Counted from the first letter of the stretch, positions 1-8,708 are shown. The stretch: DNA of 64,000 nt from Rhodoplanes azumiensis (GCF_042682915.1 NZ_JBHUIW010000023.1:1-64000); one strand, 5' to 3'. A program made the numbers and translations. Notes: generated by a model not told the origin, from the sequence alone.

Positions 1-93
1 TACTGCGCCCAGATCCTCGGACATCGGACGCGTTAACCTGGATTCGGAGCCCTGCTGTTGGTGGTGCGACGGGAAGGCGGGGGCGGTGGACGG

Positions 94-786
94 TCAGCCG
101 ACGCGAAGGCCCAAAATCTCGGCGACGACGGCCGGCAGGTCGTCGTACCGGCCGATCACCCGGTCCGGCGCGAGGGTCTCGACCGGCACCTCGGTGTAGC
201 CGAAGTCGACCGCCACCACGGGCACGCCGGCCGCCTTGGCCGTGACGATGTCGGTCCCCGAGTCGCCGACCATCACGGTCAAGGACGGCGAGCCGGCCGC
301 CGCCGCGATGGTGCCGAGCAGGGCGCGCGGGTCGGGCTTCATGGCCGCGAAGGTGTCCTGGCCGCAGATCGCGGCGAACCGATCGGCGAGGCCGAGCGCC
401 CCGAGCAGCTTCACCGACAGCCGCTCGAGCTTGTTGGTGCACACGGCGAAGCGGCAGCCGGCCGCGTCGAGCCTGTCGAGCGCATCGACGAGGCCGGGAA
501 ACGGTCGCGACAGCGCGGCGATGCGCTCCGCATAGTCGTCGACATAGACGGCGTAGAGACGGTCGATCTCGGTCGCACCGCAATCACGCCCGCGGGCGCC
601 GAGGGCGCGCTCGATCAGCAGGCGGGCACCGCCGCCGATGAAGCGGCGCGCCTCGTCGAACGGCACGGCGGCGAGCCCCTCGCGGACCAGGAGACCGTTG
701 AGCGTGTCGATCAGGTCCGGCGCGGTGTCGACCAGGGTGCCGTCGAGGTCGAACACGACGAGCGGGGACGGCGCGGGCTGGTGCAT
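94..786 (-). CDS. gph: phosphoglycolate phosphatase, HAD superfamily
   Basis: This 230-residue cytoplasmic enzyme belongs to the HAD subfamily that dephosphorylates 2-phosphoglycolate, a product of Rubisco oxygenation and of DNA end repair. The sequence has the motif FDLDGTLVD near residues 12-20 (nucleophile Asp13, acid/base Asp15), the TNK motif (CTNKLERL) in the middle, and the MVGDSGTDI metal-binding motif toward the C-terminus; length is normal for Gph. The ATG at 786 starts the protein just before the first beta strand. It is divergent from rpiA, with which it shares a roughly 195-bp intergenic region. A generic HAD phosphatase of related specificity (PpaX-like) cannot be excluded, but Gph is the best fit. 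Confidence 0.85.
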   Translation of the reverse strand: MHQPAPSPLVVFDLDGTLVDTAPDLIDTLNGLLVREGLAAVPFDEARRFIGGGARLLIERALGARGRDCGATEIDRLYAVYVDDYAERIAALSRPFPGLVDALDRLDAAGCRFAVCTNKLERLSVKLLGALGLADRFAAICGQDTFAAMKPDPRALLGTIAAAAGSPSLTVMVGDSGTDIVTAKAAGVPVVAVDFGYTEVPVETLAPDRVIGRYDDLPAVVAEILGLRVG

Positions 787-980
787 GGCGGTCTCGGCTG
801 GCCCGGCGATCGCGGCACGGGGCCTCCCGTTCCGGTCTAGGCCGGGCCGGGGCGCCGGCGCAAGCGGTCCGGTCGCCGCAGCGCCGTCGCTGGATCGTGC
901 TCTAGGCGAGGCGGCGGAACGGGGCTACATAGCGGGCCGGCACACCACATGCGACCCACGACCCCCGTCCGGGCAAAGCG

Positions 981-1691
981 ATGAATCCTGACTCCCTCAA
1001 GCGCGAGGCGGCCGCTCGCGCCGTCGATCTCGTCGAGCCCGGCATGCGGCTCGGCCTCGGCACCGGCTCGACCGCCAAGCACTTCGTCGCGCTGCTCGGC
1101 GAGCGGGTGCGGGGCGGCCTCGACGTGATCGGCGTGCCGACCTCGGAGGCGACGCGGGCCGACGCCGAGGCGGCCGGCATCCGCCTGTCGACGCTCGAGG
1201 AGACCCCGGCCCTCGACCTCACGGTCGACGGCGCCGACGAGATCGCCCCCGACCTTTCCGCCATCAAAGGGGGGGGCGGCGCGCTGCTGCGCGAAAAGAT
1301 CGTCGCCGCGGCCTCGGCCCGCATGGTGGTCATCGCCGACGAGAGCAAGTGGGTGGAGACGCTCGGCCGCTTTCCGCTGCCCGTCGAGGTGGTGCCGTTC
1401 GGGGTCGCGCCGACGACGATCGCGGTCGAGGCGGCGGCCGTCGCGGCCGGCTGCGCCGGGCGGGCGGTGCTGCGGCGCACCCGCGAGGGTCACGCTTTCG
1501 TCACGGACGGCGGGCACCTGATCCTCGATCTCGCGCTCGGCCGCATCCCGGATCCGGCGGCGCTCGCCGAACGCCTCGCCGCCGTTCCGGGCGTCGTCGA
1601 GCACGGCCTGTTCATCGGGCTGGTGCGCACCGCGATCCTCGCGGGCAGCGCCGGCATCCGCATCGAAACCGCCCGCGTCGTCCGCGGGTAG
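981..1691 (+). CDS. rpiA: ribose-5-phosphate isomerase A
   Basis: RpiA interconverts ribose 5-phosphate and ribulose 5-phosphate in the pentose phosphate pathway. The 236-residue protein shows the phosphate-binding GLGTGSTAKHF loop near the N-terminus, the catalytic DGADE motif and the KGGGGALLREK loop, all in the family order and at the usual spacing, and it ends at the normal length. ATG at 981 is the only sensible start. The next gene begins 32 bp downstream, so rpiA, the DUF2059 gene and gor probably form one transcription unit. Nothing is unusual. Confidence 0.95.
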   Translation: MNPDSLKREAAARAVDLVEPGMRLGLGTGSTAKHFVALLGERVRGGLDVIGVPTSEATRADAEAAGIRLSTLEETPALDLTVDGADEIAPDLSAIKGGGGALLREKIVAAASARMVVIADESKWVETLGRFPLPVEVVPFGVAPTTIAVEAAAVAAGCAGRAVLRRTREGHAFVTDGGHLILDLALGRIPDPAALAERLAAVPGVVEHGLFIGLVRTAILAGSAGIRIETARVVRG

Positions 1692-1723
1692 ACGACCCGC
1701 AGCGTCGCCAACAGGGGGCTCCC

Positions 1724-2263
1724 ATGCCGTTCGCCAGTTCGCTCGTCACGCTCTTTCGCGCCACCGCCGCGGCCGCGCTGGTCGCCGGCACGGTCGGCCT
1801 CGTCCCGGCGCAAGCTCAGGCGCAGGCCCCGCAGCCGGCCGATCCGTCGCCCGCCGCCGTCGCGGCGGCGCGCGAGCTGATCATGGTCAAGGGCGGCAAC
1901 GCCGTGTTCGACCCGATCGTCAACGGCGTCATCGAGTACGTGAAGAACGCCTTCCTGCCGACCAACCCGCAGCTCGGCAAGGAGCTCGGCGAGGTCGCGC
2001 TGCAGCTGCGCAAGGACTACGAGAGCAAGCGCGCCGAGCTGCTCGGCGAGGTCGCCAAGGTCTATGCCCAGAAGTTCTCCGAGGCCGAGCTGAAGGAGCT
2101 CGTGACGTTCTACAAGTCGCCGCTCGGCAAGAAGATGGCGACCGAGGAGCCGGGCGTGATCGACCAGGGCCTGAAGAAGGCGCAAGTGTGGGCCGACGCG
2201 TTCTCGGAGCAGGTGATGAGCCGGTTCCGCGAGGAGATGAAGAAGAAGGGCCACACCCTGTGA
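1724..2263 (+). CDS. exported DUF2059 domain protein
   Basis: A 179-residue protein with a cleavable signal peptide (hydrophobic segment around residues 10-25, ending in AQAQA) followed by a short Ala/Pro-rich spacer and an all-helical DUF2059 domain; the FSEAELKELVTFY and KSPLGKKM segments are typical of that family. It should be periplasmic. The molecular function of DUF2059 is not known. ATG at 1724 follows a GGGGG purine tract. The stop overlaps the GTG start of gor by four bases (GTGA), which indicates translational coupling; this rpiA-DUF2059-gor order recurs in related alphaproteobacteria as far as I recall, but I cannot verify that here. Confidence 0.8.
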   Translation: MPFASSLVTLFRATAAAALVAGTVGLVPAQAQAQAPQPADPSPAAVAAARELIMVKGGNAVFDPIVNGVIEYVKNAFLPTNPQLGKELGEVALQLRKDYESKRAELLGEVAKVYAQKFSEAELKELVTFYKSPLGKKMATEEPGVIDQGLKKAQVWADAFSEQVMSRFREEMKKKGHTL

Positions 2264-3651
2264 CCACGACCGAACGCCGCGTCGACCTGTTCGTCATCGG
2301 AGCCGGCTCGGGGGGCGTGCGCGCCGCCCGCATCGCCGCCGGCTACGGCGCCCGCGTGATGGTCGCCGAGGAGTACCGGGTCGGCGGCACCTGCGTGATC
2401 CGCGGCTGCGTGCCCAAGAAGCTCCTGGTCTACGCGGCGCGCTTCCGCGAGGCGTTCGAGGACGCGGTCGGCTTCGGCTGGAGCGACACGGCGCCGACCT
2501 TCGACTGGGCGCGCCTGATCGCCGGCAAGGACCGCGAGATCGGCCGCCTCGAAGCGGCCTACAAGGCGACCCTCGGCAAGGCCGGGGTCGAGATCGTCGA
2601 AAGCCGCGCCGTGCTGCACGACGCAAAGACCGTGCGGCTCGAGCCCTCGGGCGAGCTGATCCGGGCCGAGCACATCCTGATCGCCACCGGCGCGACGCCC
2701 TCCCTCGGGCCCTCGATCCCCGGCATCGAGCACGTGATCTCGTCCAACGAGGCGCTGGCGCTCGATCATCTGCCGGCCCGGGTGCTGGTGCAGGGCGGCA
2801 GCTACATCGCGGTCGAGTTCGCTTCGATCTTCGCCGGGCTCGGCAGCCAGGTGTCGCTCGTCTATCGCGGCGAGAACATCCTGCGCGGCTTCGACGACGA
2901 CGTCCGCCAGCAGCTGCGGATGGAGCTGGAGAAGCGCGGCATCCACGTGATCACGGGCGCGACCGTGACGGCCGTGGAGCCGCACGGCAAGCACTACACG
3001 GCGCATCTCTCCTGCGACATGCAGGTCGCCGCCGACGCCGTGATGTTCGCCATCGGCCGGCCGCCCAACGTGCGCGGCCTCGGGCTGGAGACGGTCGGCG
3101 TGACGATCGCGCCGAACGGCGGCATCGCGGTCGACGAGTTCTCACGGACCTCGGTGCCCGGCATCTACGCGGTCGGCGACGTGACCAACCGCATCAACCT
3201 GACGCCGGTCGCGATCCGCGAGGGGCACGCCTTCGCCGACACGGTGTTCGGCAGCAAGCCGACCAAGGTCGATTATCGCTGTGTTCCGACCGCGGTGTTC
3301 TCCGAGCCGGAGGTCGGCACGGTGGGCCTTTCCGAGACGCAGGCGATCGCGGAGTTCGGCGACGTCGACGTCTACAAGACCAGCTTCCGCCCGATGAAGG
3401 CGACGCTGTCGGGGCGCGACACCACGGTGCTGCTCAAGCTCGTGGTCGACGCCGCGAGCCAGCGTGTGCTCGGCTGCCACATCGTCGGCGAGGGGGCGGG
3501 CGAGATGATCCAGCTGGTCGGCATCGCGGTGCGGATGGGCGCGACCAAGGCCGACTTCGACGCCACCATGGCGGTGCACCCGACCGCCGCCGAGGAACTC
3601 GTCACCATGCGCCAGCCGACGCTGCGCCACCGCCGCAAGGCGGCCGAGTAG
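2260..3651 (+). CDS. gor: glutathione-disulfide reductase
   Basis: NADPH-dependent flavoenzyme that reduces glutathione disulfide, maintaining the cytosolic thiol pool. The 463-residue protein has the N-terminal FAD dinucleotide-binding motif GAGSGG (residues 14-19), the redox-active disulfide in GGTCVIRGCVPKK (Cys45 and Cys50), a NADPH-binding GGSYIAVEFA segment, the AVGDV FAD motif, and the C-terminal HPTAAEE catalytic His/Glu of the partner subunit. I chose GTG 2260 because it overlaps the preceding stop and starts directly before the Rossmann fold; an upstream in-frame ATG would add residues that belong to the DUF2059 gene region. Confidence 0.93.
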   Translation: MTTTERRVDLFVIGAGSGGVRAARIAAGYGARVMVAEEYRVGGTCVIRGCVPKKLLVYAARFREAFEDAVGFGWSDTAPTFDWARLIAGKDREIGRLEAAYKATLGKAGVEIVESRAVLHDAKTVRLEPSGELIRAEHILIATGATPSLGPSIPGIEHVISSNEALALDHLPARVLVQGGSYIAVEFASIFAGLGSQVSLVYRGENILRGFDDDVRQQLRMELEKRGIHVITGATVTAVEPHGKHYTAHLSCDMQVAADAVMFAIGRPPNVRGLGLETVGVTIAPNGGIAVDEFSRTSVPGIYAVGDVTNRINLTPVAIREGHAFADTVFGSKPTKVDYRCVPTAVFSEPEVGTVGLSETQAIAEFGDVDVYKTSFRPMKATLSGRDTTVLLKLVVDAASQRVLGCHIVGEGAGEMIQLVGIAVRMGATKADFDATMAVHPTAAEELVTMRQPTLRHRRKAAE

Positions 3652-3738
3652 GGCGCTCGCGCAGGGCGAGCGGCCGGCGGAGCAGGGCGCACATCCGCGG
3701 CTCCACCACGGGCGTGCAGGCTGTCGGGCGCGCAGCCG

Positions 3739-3785
3739 TTGATGCGGCGGGGCTGTCGCCTTACACTCGGTCGCTCCGGACCGAG
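3739..3785 (+). promoter_or_regulatory. putative vapBC promoter and operator
   Basis: A sigma-70-like pair, TTGATG at 3739-3744 and TACACT at 3762-3767 with a 17-bp spacer, precedes vapB. Overlapping the -10 box is an inverted repeat CTCGGTC-N6-GACCGAG (3766-3785), just ahead of the GAGGGAG ribosome-binding site. Type II toxin-antitoxin operons are normally autorepressed by the antitoxin at such palindromes, so this is the likely operator. The assignment is by inspection only. Confidence 0.5.
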
Positions 3786-3795
3786 GGAGCCTCGC

Positions 3796-4050
3796 ATGGG
3801 CCTCAACATCGACACCGAGGAGGCGTTGCGCCTCGCCGAGGAACTCGCCCGGATCACGGGCGAGAGCCTGCCCGACGCGGTCACGACGGCGTTGAGGGAG
3901 CGGCTGGAGCGGGTCCGGCCGCAGGACGGCCGCGGCCTGTCGGAGCGGCTGATGGCGATCGGACGTGATTGTGCGGCTCACATGAGTGAGCCGTGGAAGT
4001 CGATGGACCCGGACGAGTTTCTCTACGACGAGAACGGGTTGCCGAAGTGA
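3796..4050 (+). CDS. vapB: VapB-family antitoxin (Rv0623-like)
   Basis: An 84-residue protein beginning MGLNIDTEEA and resembling the Rv0623-like (PSK_trans_fac) antitoxins: a short N-terminal ribbon-helix-helix-like segment with two helices (EEALRLAEELARITG, then the DAVTTALRERLERVR stretch), and an acidic, extended C-terminal tail ending DPDEFLYDENGLPK that would occlude the toxin active site. ATG 3796 is preceded by GAGGGAG at good spacing and is preferred over an in-frame ATG at 3739, which lies inside the promoter. It overlaps vapC by a GTGA junction. Role: neutralise VapC and autoregulate the operon. Confidence 0.82.
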   Translation: MGLNIDTEEALRLAEELARITGESLPDAVTTALRERLERVRPQDGRGLSERLMAIGRDCAAHMSEPWKSMDPDEFLYDENGLPK

Positions 4051-4451
4051 TCATCGACTCTTCGGCTCTGGTCGCGATCCTCCGGGCGGAGCCGGAAGGT
4101 CCGCGTTTTGCGGAGGCGATCGCGGCTGCGCCGACCAGGAGGGTTTCGGCGGTGGGCTATCTCGAGACCTCGATCGTCATCGACAGCGCACGTGATCCGG
4201 TCGCGAGCCGCCGCGTCGACGAGCTGCTCGCCGAGGCCGCCGTGGTCATCGAGCCGGTCACCGAGCAGCACGCCCGCATCGCCCGGCAGGCCTATCGCGA
4301 CTTCGGGCGGGGCAGCGGGCATCCGGCGCGGTTGAACTTCGGCGACTGCTTCAGCTATGCGCTCGCCAAGGCGACCGGCGAGCCGCTGCTGTTCAAGGGC
4401 GACGACTTCCGTCGCACCGACGTCGCGACGGCGCTCGCCGCCGGGGCGTGA
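4047..4451 (+). CDS. vapC: VapC-family PIN-domain ribonuclease toxin
   Basis: A 134-residue PIN-domain protein. The first strand reads IIDSSALVAIL with the first acidic metal ligand Asp4; the middle VGYLETSIVID segment supplies the conserved Glu; the C-terminal HPARLNFGDCFSYALAK supplies further acidic residues. VapC toxins are Mg-dependent endoribonucleases that usually cut tRNAs or rRNA. GTG 4047 overlaps the vapB stop; a longer upstream in-frame start would run through vapB. The specific RNA target cannot be deduced from sequence. Confidence 0.85.
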   Translation: MIIDSSALVAILRAEPEGPRFAEAIAAAPTRRVSAVGYLETSIVIDSARDPVASRRVDELLAEAAVVIEPVTEQHARIARQAYRDFGRGSGHPARLNFGDCFSYALAKATGEPLLFKGDDFRRTDVATALAAGA

Positions 4452-4609
4452 CCGCCGCCGGGACGACTGCGCCGACCCGCGAGGGTCCGGCCCGCCGCCT
4501 CTGGCCTGCGGCTCTGGCCTGCCGCGGCGTCCCTCGTGTATAAGGCGTCCCGCGCGGAACGAGAGACCTCCGGGACGAGACCCGGCCGGCGCGCGACGAG
4601 GACGAGATC

Positions 4610-5998
4610 ATGCCCGAGCGGTGGACCCCCGAGAGCTGGCGCAGGAAGCCGATCCAGCAGGTGCCGGACTTCCCGGACCTGGACGCGCTGTCGGCCGTCG
4701 AGAAGCAGCTTTCGACCTTTCCGCCGCTGGTTTTTGCAGGCGAGGCGCGGAGCCTCAAGCGCCAGCTCGCCAAGGTGGCGGCCGGCGAGTGCTTCCTGCT
4801 GCAGGGCGGCGACTGCGCCGAGAGCTTCGCCGAGCACGGCGCCAACAACATCCGCGACTTCTTCCGCGTGTTCCTGCAGATGGCGGTGGTGCTCACCTAT
4901 GCGGCGGCGTCGCCCGTCGTGAAGGTCGGCCGCATCGCCGGCCAATTCGCCAAGCCGCGTTCCTCGCCGACCGAGACGCAAGGTGGCGTGTCGCTGCCGA
5001 GCTATCGCGGCGACATCGTCAACGGCAACGACTTCACGGCCGAAGCGCGCATCCCCGATCCGCGCCGCCAGCTGGAAGCCTATCGCCAGTCGGCCGCGAC
5101 CCTGAACCTCCTGCGCGCCTTCGCGCAGGGCGGCTACGCCAATCTCGCCAGCGTGCATCAGTGGATGCTCGGCTTCGTGAAGGACAGTCCGCAGTCGCGC
5201 CGCTACATGGAGCTCGCCGACCGCATCTCCGAGGCGCTCGGCTTCATGCAGGCCTGCGGGCTCGATCTCGAGCGGCATCCGGAGCTGCGCGGCACCGAGC
5301 TCTACACCAGCCACGAGGCGCTCCTCCTCGGCTACGAGGAGGCGCTGACCCGCATCGATTCGACCAGCGGCGACTGGTATTGCACGTCCGGCCACATGCT
5401 GTGGATCGGCGACCGCACCCGCCAGCTCGATCACGCCCATGTCGAGTACTGCCGCGGCATCAAGAACCCGATCGGGCTGAAATGCGGGCCGTCGATGAAG
5501 GCCGACGACCTGATGCGGCTGATCGACGTGCTGGATCCGGAGAACGAGCCGGGCCGCCTCACGCTGATCTGCCGCATGGGCGCCGACCGGGTCGGCGAGC
5601 TGCTGACTCCGCTCGTCCGTGCCGTCGCGCGGGAGAAGCGCAACGTGATCTGGTCGTGCGATCCGATGCACGCCAACACGATCTCCTCGGCGTCCGGCTT
5701 CAAGACCCGGCCGTTCGACCGCATTCTCCAGGAGGTGAAGGGCTTCTTCGCCGTCCACGCGGCCGAGGGCACGATCGCCGGCGGCGTCCATCTCGAGATG
5801 ACGGGGCAGAACGTCACCGAGTGCACGGGCGGCGCCCGCGCCATCTCGGACGAGGATCTGAACAACCGCTATCACACCTTCTGTGATCCGCGGCTCAACG
5901 CCGAGCAGTCGATCGACCTCGCCTTCCTGCTCGCCGAGCTCCTCAAGAAGGAGCGCCTCGCCCGCCACGTCCCGATGCCGGCCGCCGCGAGCTTGTGA
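4610..5998 (+). CDS. aroG: class II 3-deoxy-7-phosphoheptulonate synthase
   Basis: First enzyme of the shikimate pathway, condensing phosphoenolpyruvate and erythrose 4-phosphate. The 462-residue protein is of the plant/actinobacterial type II: LLQGGDCAESF near residues 64-73 with metal-ligand Cys69, RMGADRVGELL, and the C-terminal GGVHLEMTGQNVTEC segment. Length is typical. ATG 4610 begins the usual W-rich N-terminus (WTPESWRRKP). The gene stands alone between vapBC and a palindromic intergenic region. Symbol usage for class II enzymes varies (aroF, aroG, aroH). Confidence 0.92.
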   Translation: MPERWTPESWRRKPIQQVPDFPDLDALSAVEKQLSTFPPLVFAGEARSLKRQLAKVAAGECFLLQGGDCAESFAEHGANNIRDFFRVFLQMAVVLTYAAASPVVKVGRIAGQFAKPRSSPTETQGGVSLPSYRGDIVNGNDFTAEARIPDPRRQLEAYRQSAATLNLLRAFAQGGYANLASVHQWMLGFVKDSPQSRRYMELADRISEALGFMQACGLDLERHPELRGTELYTSHEALLLGYEEALTRIDSTSGDWYCTSGHMLWIGDRTRQLDHAHVEYCRGIKNPIGLKCGPSMKADDLMRLIDVLDPENEPGRLTLICRMGADRVGELLTPLVRAVAREKRNVIWSCDPMHANTISSASGFKTRPFDRILQEVKGFFAVHAAEGTIAGGVHLEMTGQNVTECTGGARAISDEDLNNRYHTFCDPRLNAEQSIDLAFLLAELLKKERLARHVPMPAAASL

Positions 5999-6010
5999 TG
6001 CTCGGTCTTT

Positions 6011-6192
6011 CCGGGGCGCGGACCGCAGGTCCGCGAGCCCGGAATCCATGGCCCCGGGGTGGATGGCTCGCGAGAGACAGGGCGTATGGATCCCGGGTTC
6101 GGCGCACGGAAGTCGGCTTCAGCCGACTTCGGCACGCGATAAGACGGATCCCGGGCAGGCCCGGGATCCGGCGCGCCGCCCCGGGACGACAG
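6011..6192. repeat. mosaic of nested palindromes between the DAHP synthase and omptin-like genes
   Basis: This gap holds several strong hairpins: a GGACC/GGTCC stem near 6020-6032, a perfect 10-bp stem with 2-base centre beginning GAAGTCGG (6109-6130) and an 11-bp stem beginning GGATCCC (6146-6169). The outer ends (TCCGGGGCG near 6011 and CGCCCCGGGA near 6187) are themselves roughly complementary. No T-tract follows, so it is not a canonical terminator. The arrangement resembles REP/BIME-type intergenic elements. The remaining 6193-6330 bases show only an AT-richer stretch likely to be the promoter of the next gene. Confidence 0.6.
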
Positions 6193-6330
6193 GCGTGGTG
6201 CGGTCCGGTTCTCTTCACGCCGCGTTAACCGCGCCGGCGAACTCGCGTCGTCGCGTCGGCGCGTTCGGCAATGAATCGATAACAAACAGGTTCAAATTGT
6301 CCCTGTTCACGGTGGCACAGGGAGCCGGGA

Positions 6331-7836
6331 GTGGCAGGGGACAGGGGTCGCTCGTTTCACGCCGCGACGGCGTTGGCGACCCTGGTGATCTCGATTCCCC
6401 TCTCGATCCTCGGTCCCGCTGCCGCCGCCGAATGGCCGCGCCTTCCGTCCGGACCCACGGGCGAGGTCACGGTCTGGGATCCGGGGCCGCGCTGGCCGAG
6501 CCTTCCGTCCGACGAGGCGGAAGCGATGCCCGCCGGCTCCACGGTGGACCCGCGACGGGCACAGCCGTCGCCGACCGCCGACGTTTCGGCCACGCAGGAG
6601 AGGCGGGCACAGCCGTCGTCTCCTGCGGCCGACCCGGACGTCACCGGATCCATTCCCGCACTCTCGGCACCCGCGACCATTCCGGCGCGTGATACGCGCT
6701 CGGCGCCCGACGCGCGTACAGTGCGCGACACGCGCGCGGTGCGTGACACGCGCCCCGCCGGCGCCGCTCCGGCGGAGGCGAACTGGGGGCCGGCCTGGCC
6801 GAATGTCTCCGACGGCGCCGACCCGGTGCCGGCCGACCCGGTGCCGGCCGACCCGGCGCCGCGCGCCACCGGCGCGATCTCGTCCGCTTCGGCGCCGGTC
6901 ACCAAGGCGCCCCCGATGCGGCCCGCCTATGTGGTTCCGATGGCGCCGGCGCCGTTCAAGGTCGACGTCGGGGCCCGCTACTGGTACTCGACCGGCAAGG
7001 TCGATTTCGGGTTCCGCAACGGCGTCGCCGGCTACGGCGACCCGACCTCGACGCTCGACTGGACCGGCATGCACGGCCATTCGGGGGAGGCGTTCGCGCG
7101 CATCTCCCACCAGCCGACGCGGCTGTTCGTGAAGGGCGTCATCGGCGCCGGCACGCTCGACGGCGGCACCATCGTCGACCGCGACTTCTTCGCCGGCCAA
7201 TGGAAATTCTCCGACACGACCAGCACCGTGACGGGCGACAGCCTGCGCTACGGCATCGTCGACGTCGGCTGGTCGTTCGACGTGCCGAAGGCCGGCTGGC
7301 GGGTCGGCGGCTTCGTCGGCTATCACTACTGGAACGAGAAACTCGGTGCCTCGGGCCTGATCACCAACCCGGACGATTTCGGTGGCGCCTATTGGGGCGT
7401 GCCGGCCGGCACCCGGTTCGCGAGCGACGCCACCGCCGTGTTCGTCTACGAGCCGACTTGGCACGCGCTGCGCCTCGGTATCGACGGCCGCTGGGAGTTC
7501 CTGCCGGGCTGGTCGGTGTCGGGCGAGGTCGCCTGGGTGCCGATCGCCAGCGTGGAGAACAAGGACAGCCACCTGCTGCGCCAGGGCATGAACGATCTCG
7601 GCCCGGCCCCCAACGTGATCTCGCGCTCGTCGCGCGGCTTCGGCGTCGAGGCGGAGCTGTTCGTCCACTACGCCGTCACGCCGTTCCTGGAGATCGGCGT
7701 CGGCGGGCGCTACTGGGGGCTCGACGCCGACACCGGCACGGTGACGTTCGGCCCGAGCTTCGCCGGCTCCTACGACCTCACCAAGTTCGAGCAGCAGCGC
7801 TACGGCCTGCTGCTGGAGGCCAAGGGCCGATTCTGA
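6331..7836 (+). CDS. omptin-like outer-membrane beta-barrel (probable protease) with long disordered N-terminus
   Basis: A 501-residue exported protein: signal peptide (about residues 1-34, ending AAAA), roughly 170 residues of low-complexity Pro/Ala/Arg/Asp sequence with short repeats (RDTR, DPVPA), then a barrel with alternating aromatic/polar strands and a terminal KGRF. The barrel parallels OmpT: TSTLDW, then IVDRDFF (Asp283, Asp285) at the position of the omptin DxD pair, FVGYHYW, and NKDSHLL (Asp412, His414) at the position of the catalytic Asp-His pair. I infer an omptin-family protease; the alignment is by eye. The start is GTG 6331, preceded by GGAGCCGGGA. It is monocistronic. A non-proteolytic porin-like barrel is the alternative. 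Confidence 0.65.
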   Translation: MAGDRGRSFHAATALATLVISIPLSILGPAAAAEWPRLPSGPTGEVTVWDPGPRWPSLPSDEAEAMPAGSTVDPRRAQPSPTADVSATQERRAQPSSPAADPDVTGSIPALSAPATIPARDTRSAPDARTVRDTRAVRDTRPAGAAPAEANWGPAWPNVSDGADPVPADPVPADPAPRATGAISSASAPVTKAPPMRPAYVVPMAPAPFKVDVGARYWYSTGKVDFGFRNGVAGYGDPTSTLDWTGMHGHSGEAFARISHQPTRLFVKGVIGAGTLDGGTIVDRDFFAGQWKFSDTTSTVTGDSLRYGIVDVGWSFDVPKAGWRVGGFVGYHYWNEKLGASGLITNPDDFGGAYWGVPAGTRFASDATAVFVYEPTWHALRLGIDGRWEFLPGWSVSGEVAWVPIASVENKDSHLLRQGMNDLGPAPNVISRSSRGFGVEAELFVHYAVTPFLEIGVGGRYWGLDADTGTVTFGPSFAGSYDLTKFEQQRYGLLLEAKGRF

Positions 7837-7910
7837 GCGGCGAGCGAACAATGCGGCTCGCCCGTCGTGCGCGCCGCTGCAGCCGATCGACACCCCCCGA
7901 CTCACGACGC

Positions 7911-8000
7911 GTCATGCCCGCGCCCGTCGCGGGCATCCACGATTCTGCGGCGATGCCGGCAGGACGAACGGGGATGGCCGGGACGAGCCCGGCCATGACG
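7911..8000. repeat. dispersed palindromic repeat, copy 1 (pairs with 44181-44271)
   Basis: Begins GTCATGCCCGCG, contains a CGCGGGCATCCACGA segment, a variable centre, and ends with GGATGGCCGGGA and CCCGGCCATGACG. Both halves are hairpins and the outer ends GTCATG and CATGAC are complementary. The same layout with a different centre occurs at 44181-44271. It lies between the convergent omptin-like and HU genes. Confidence 0.8.
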
Positions 8001-8033
8001 AAAACAAGGGGAGCAGCCCCGTCCTCTCGCGAC

Positions 8034-8336
8034 TCAGATCGAGTCCTTGAGCTCCTTGGCGGGCCGGAAGGCGACCTTCTTGCTGGCCTTGATCTTGATC
8101 GCCTCGCCGGTGGCCGGATTGCGGCCCATGCGGGCGGCGCGCTTCTTGACCTGGAGGATGCCGAGGCCGCCGATGCGCAGGCGGTCGCCCTTCTTGAGGT
8201 GCTTCACCACGAGACCGACGAAGTCGCCGAGAATCGCCTCGGACTGCTTCTTGGCGATCTCGTGCTCGCCGGCGAGCGTCGCGGCGAGGTGCTTGAGCGT
8301 GATGGTCGGGGTCGTCGTGGTCGCTGCCTTGGCCAT
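8034..8336 (-). CDS. HU-family DNA-binding protein
   Basis: A 100-residue nucleoid protein. The C-terminal part reads GLGILQVKKRAARMGRNP, followed by TGE and KIKASKKVAFRPAKELKD, the beta-arm and closing helix of HU/IHF. The DNA-intercalating proline of the arm is present in GRNPATGE. The N-terminus carries a short Thr-rich extension (MAKAATTTTPTITLKHLA), making it slightly longer than the usual 90 residues. It is not a typical HupB sequence (ITLKHLAATLAGEHEIAKK), so it may be a divergent paralogue. Convergent with the omptin-like gene. An AGGAGGGAT ribosome-binding site precedes ATG 8336. Confidence 0.9.
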   Translation of the reverse strand: MAKAATTTTPTITLKHLAATLAGEHEIAKKQSEAILGDFVGLVVKHLKKGDRLRIGGLGILQVKKRAARMGRNPATGEAIKIKASKKVAFRPAKELKDSI

Positions 8337-8631
8337 CTCTTATCCCTCCTCTGCGGATCGATGGACGCCGAAACTGCCCGTCACATAGACGATTCTTCGG
8401 CCTTGGCCAGCCGCAATCGACGAAAGTGCCCATGTTTTCTGGGTTTCCGTGAGCTGCAGCCGCGAATCCGCCCGTCTGACGGCACTTTTCGGGATGCTGC
8501 GCGGGCGAAATCGTGTCCCGCCGCAGCGCCGTTCCGGCACGCTTCCGGGACGCTTCCGGCGCGCTTTCGACCGTCGCGAAGTGCGCTTGACTTCGATCCG
8601 GGAGCGCCCTAGGAGAACGGCTCCGAAGTTC

Positions 8632-8708
<77 letters not shown>

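Noticed and set aside
3796..4451. VapBC as a novel defence module
   Set aside because: It is an ordinary antitoxin/PIN-toxin pair with standard overlap. No associated defence genes are nearby.
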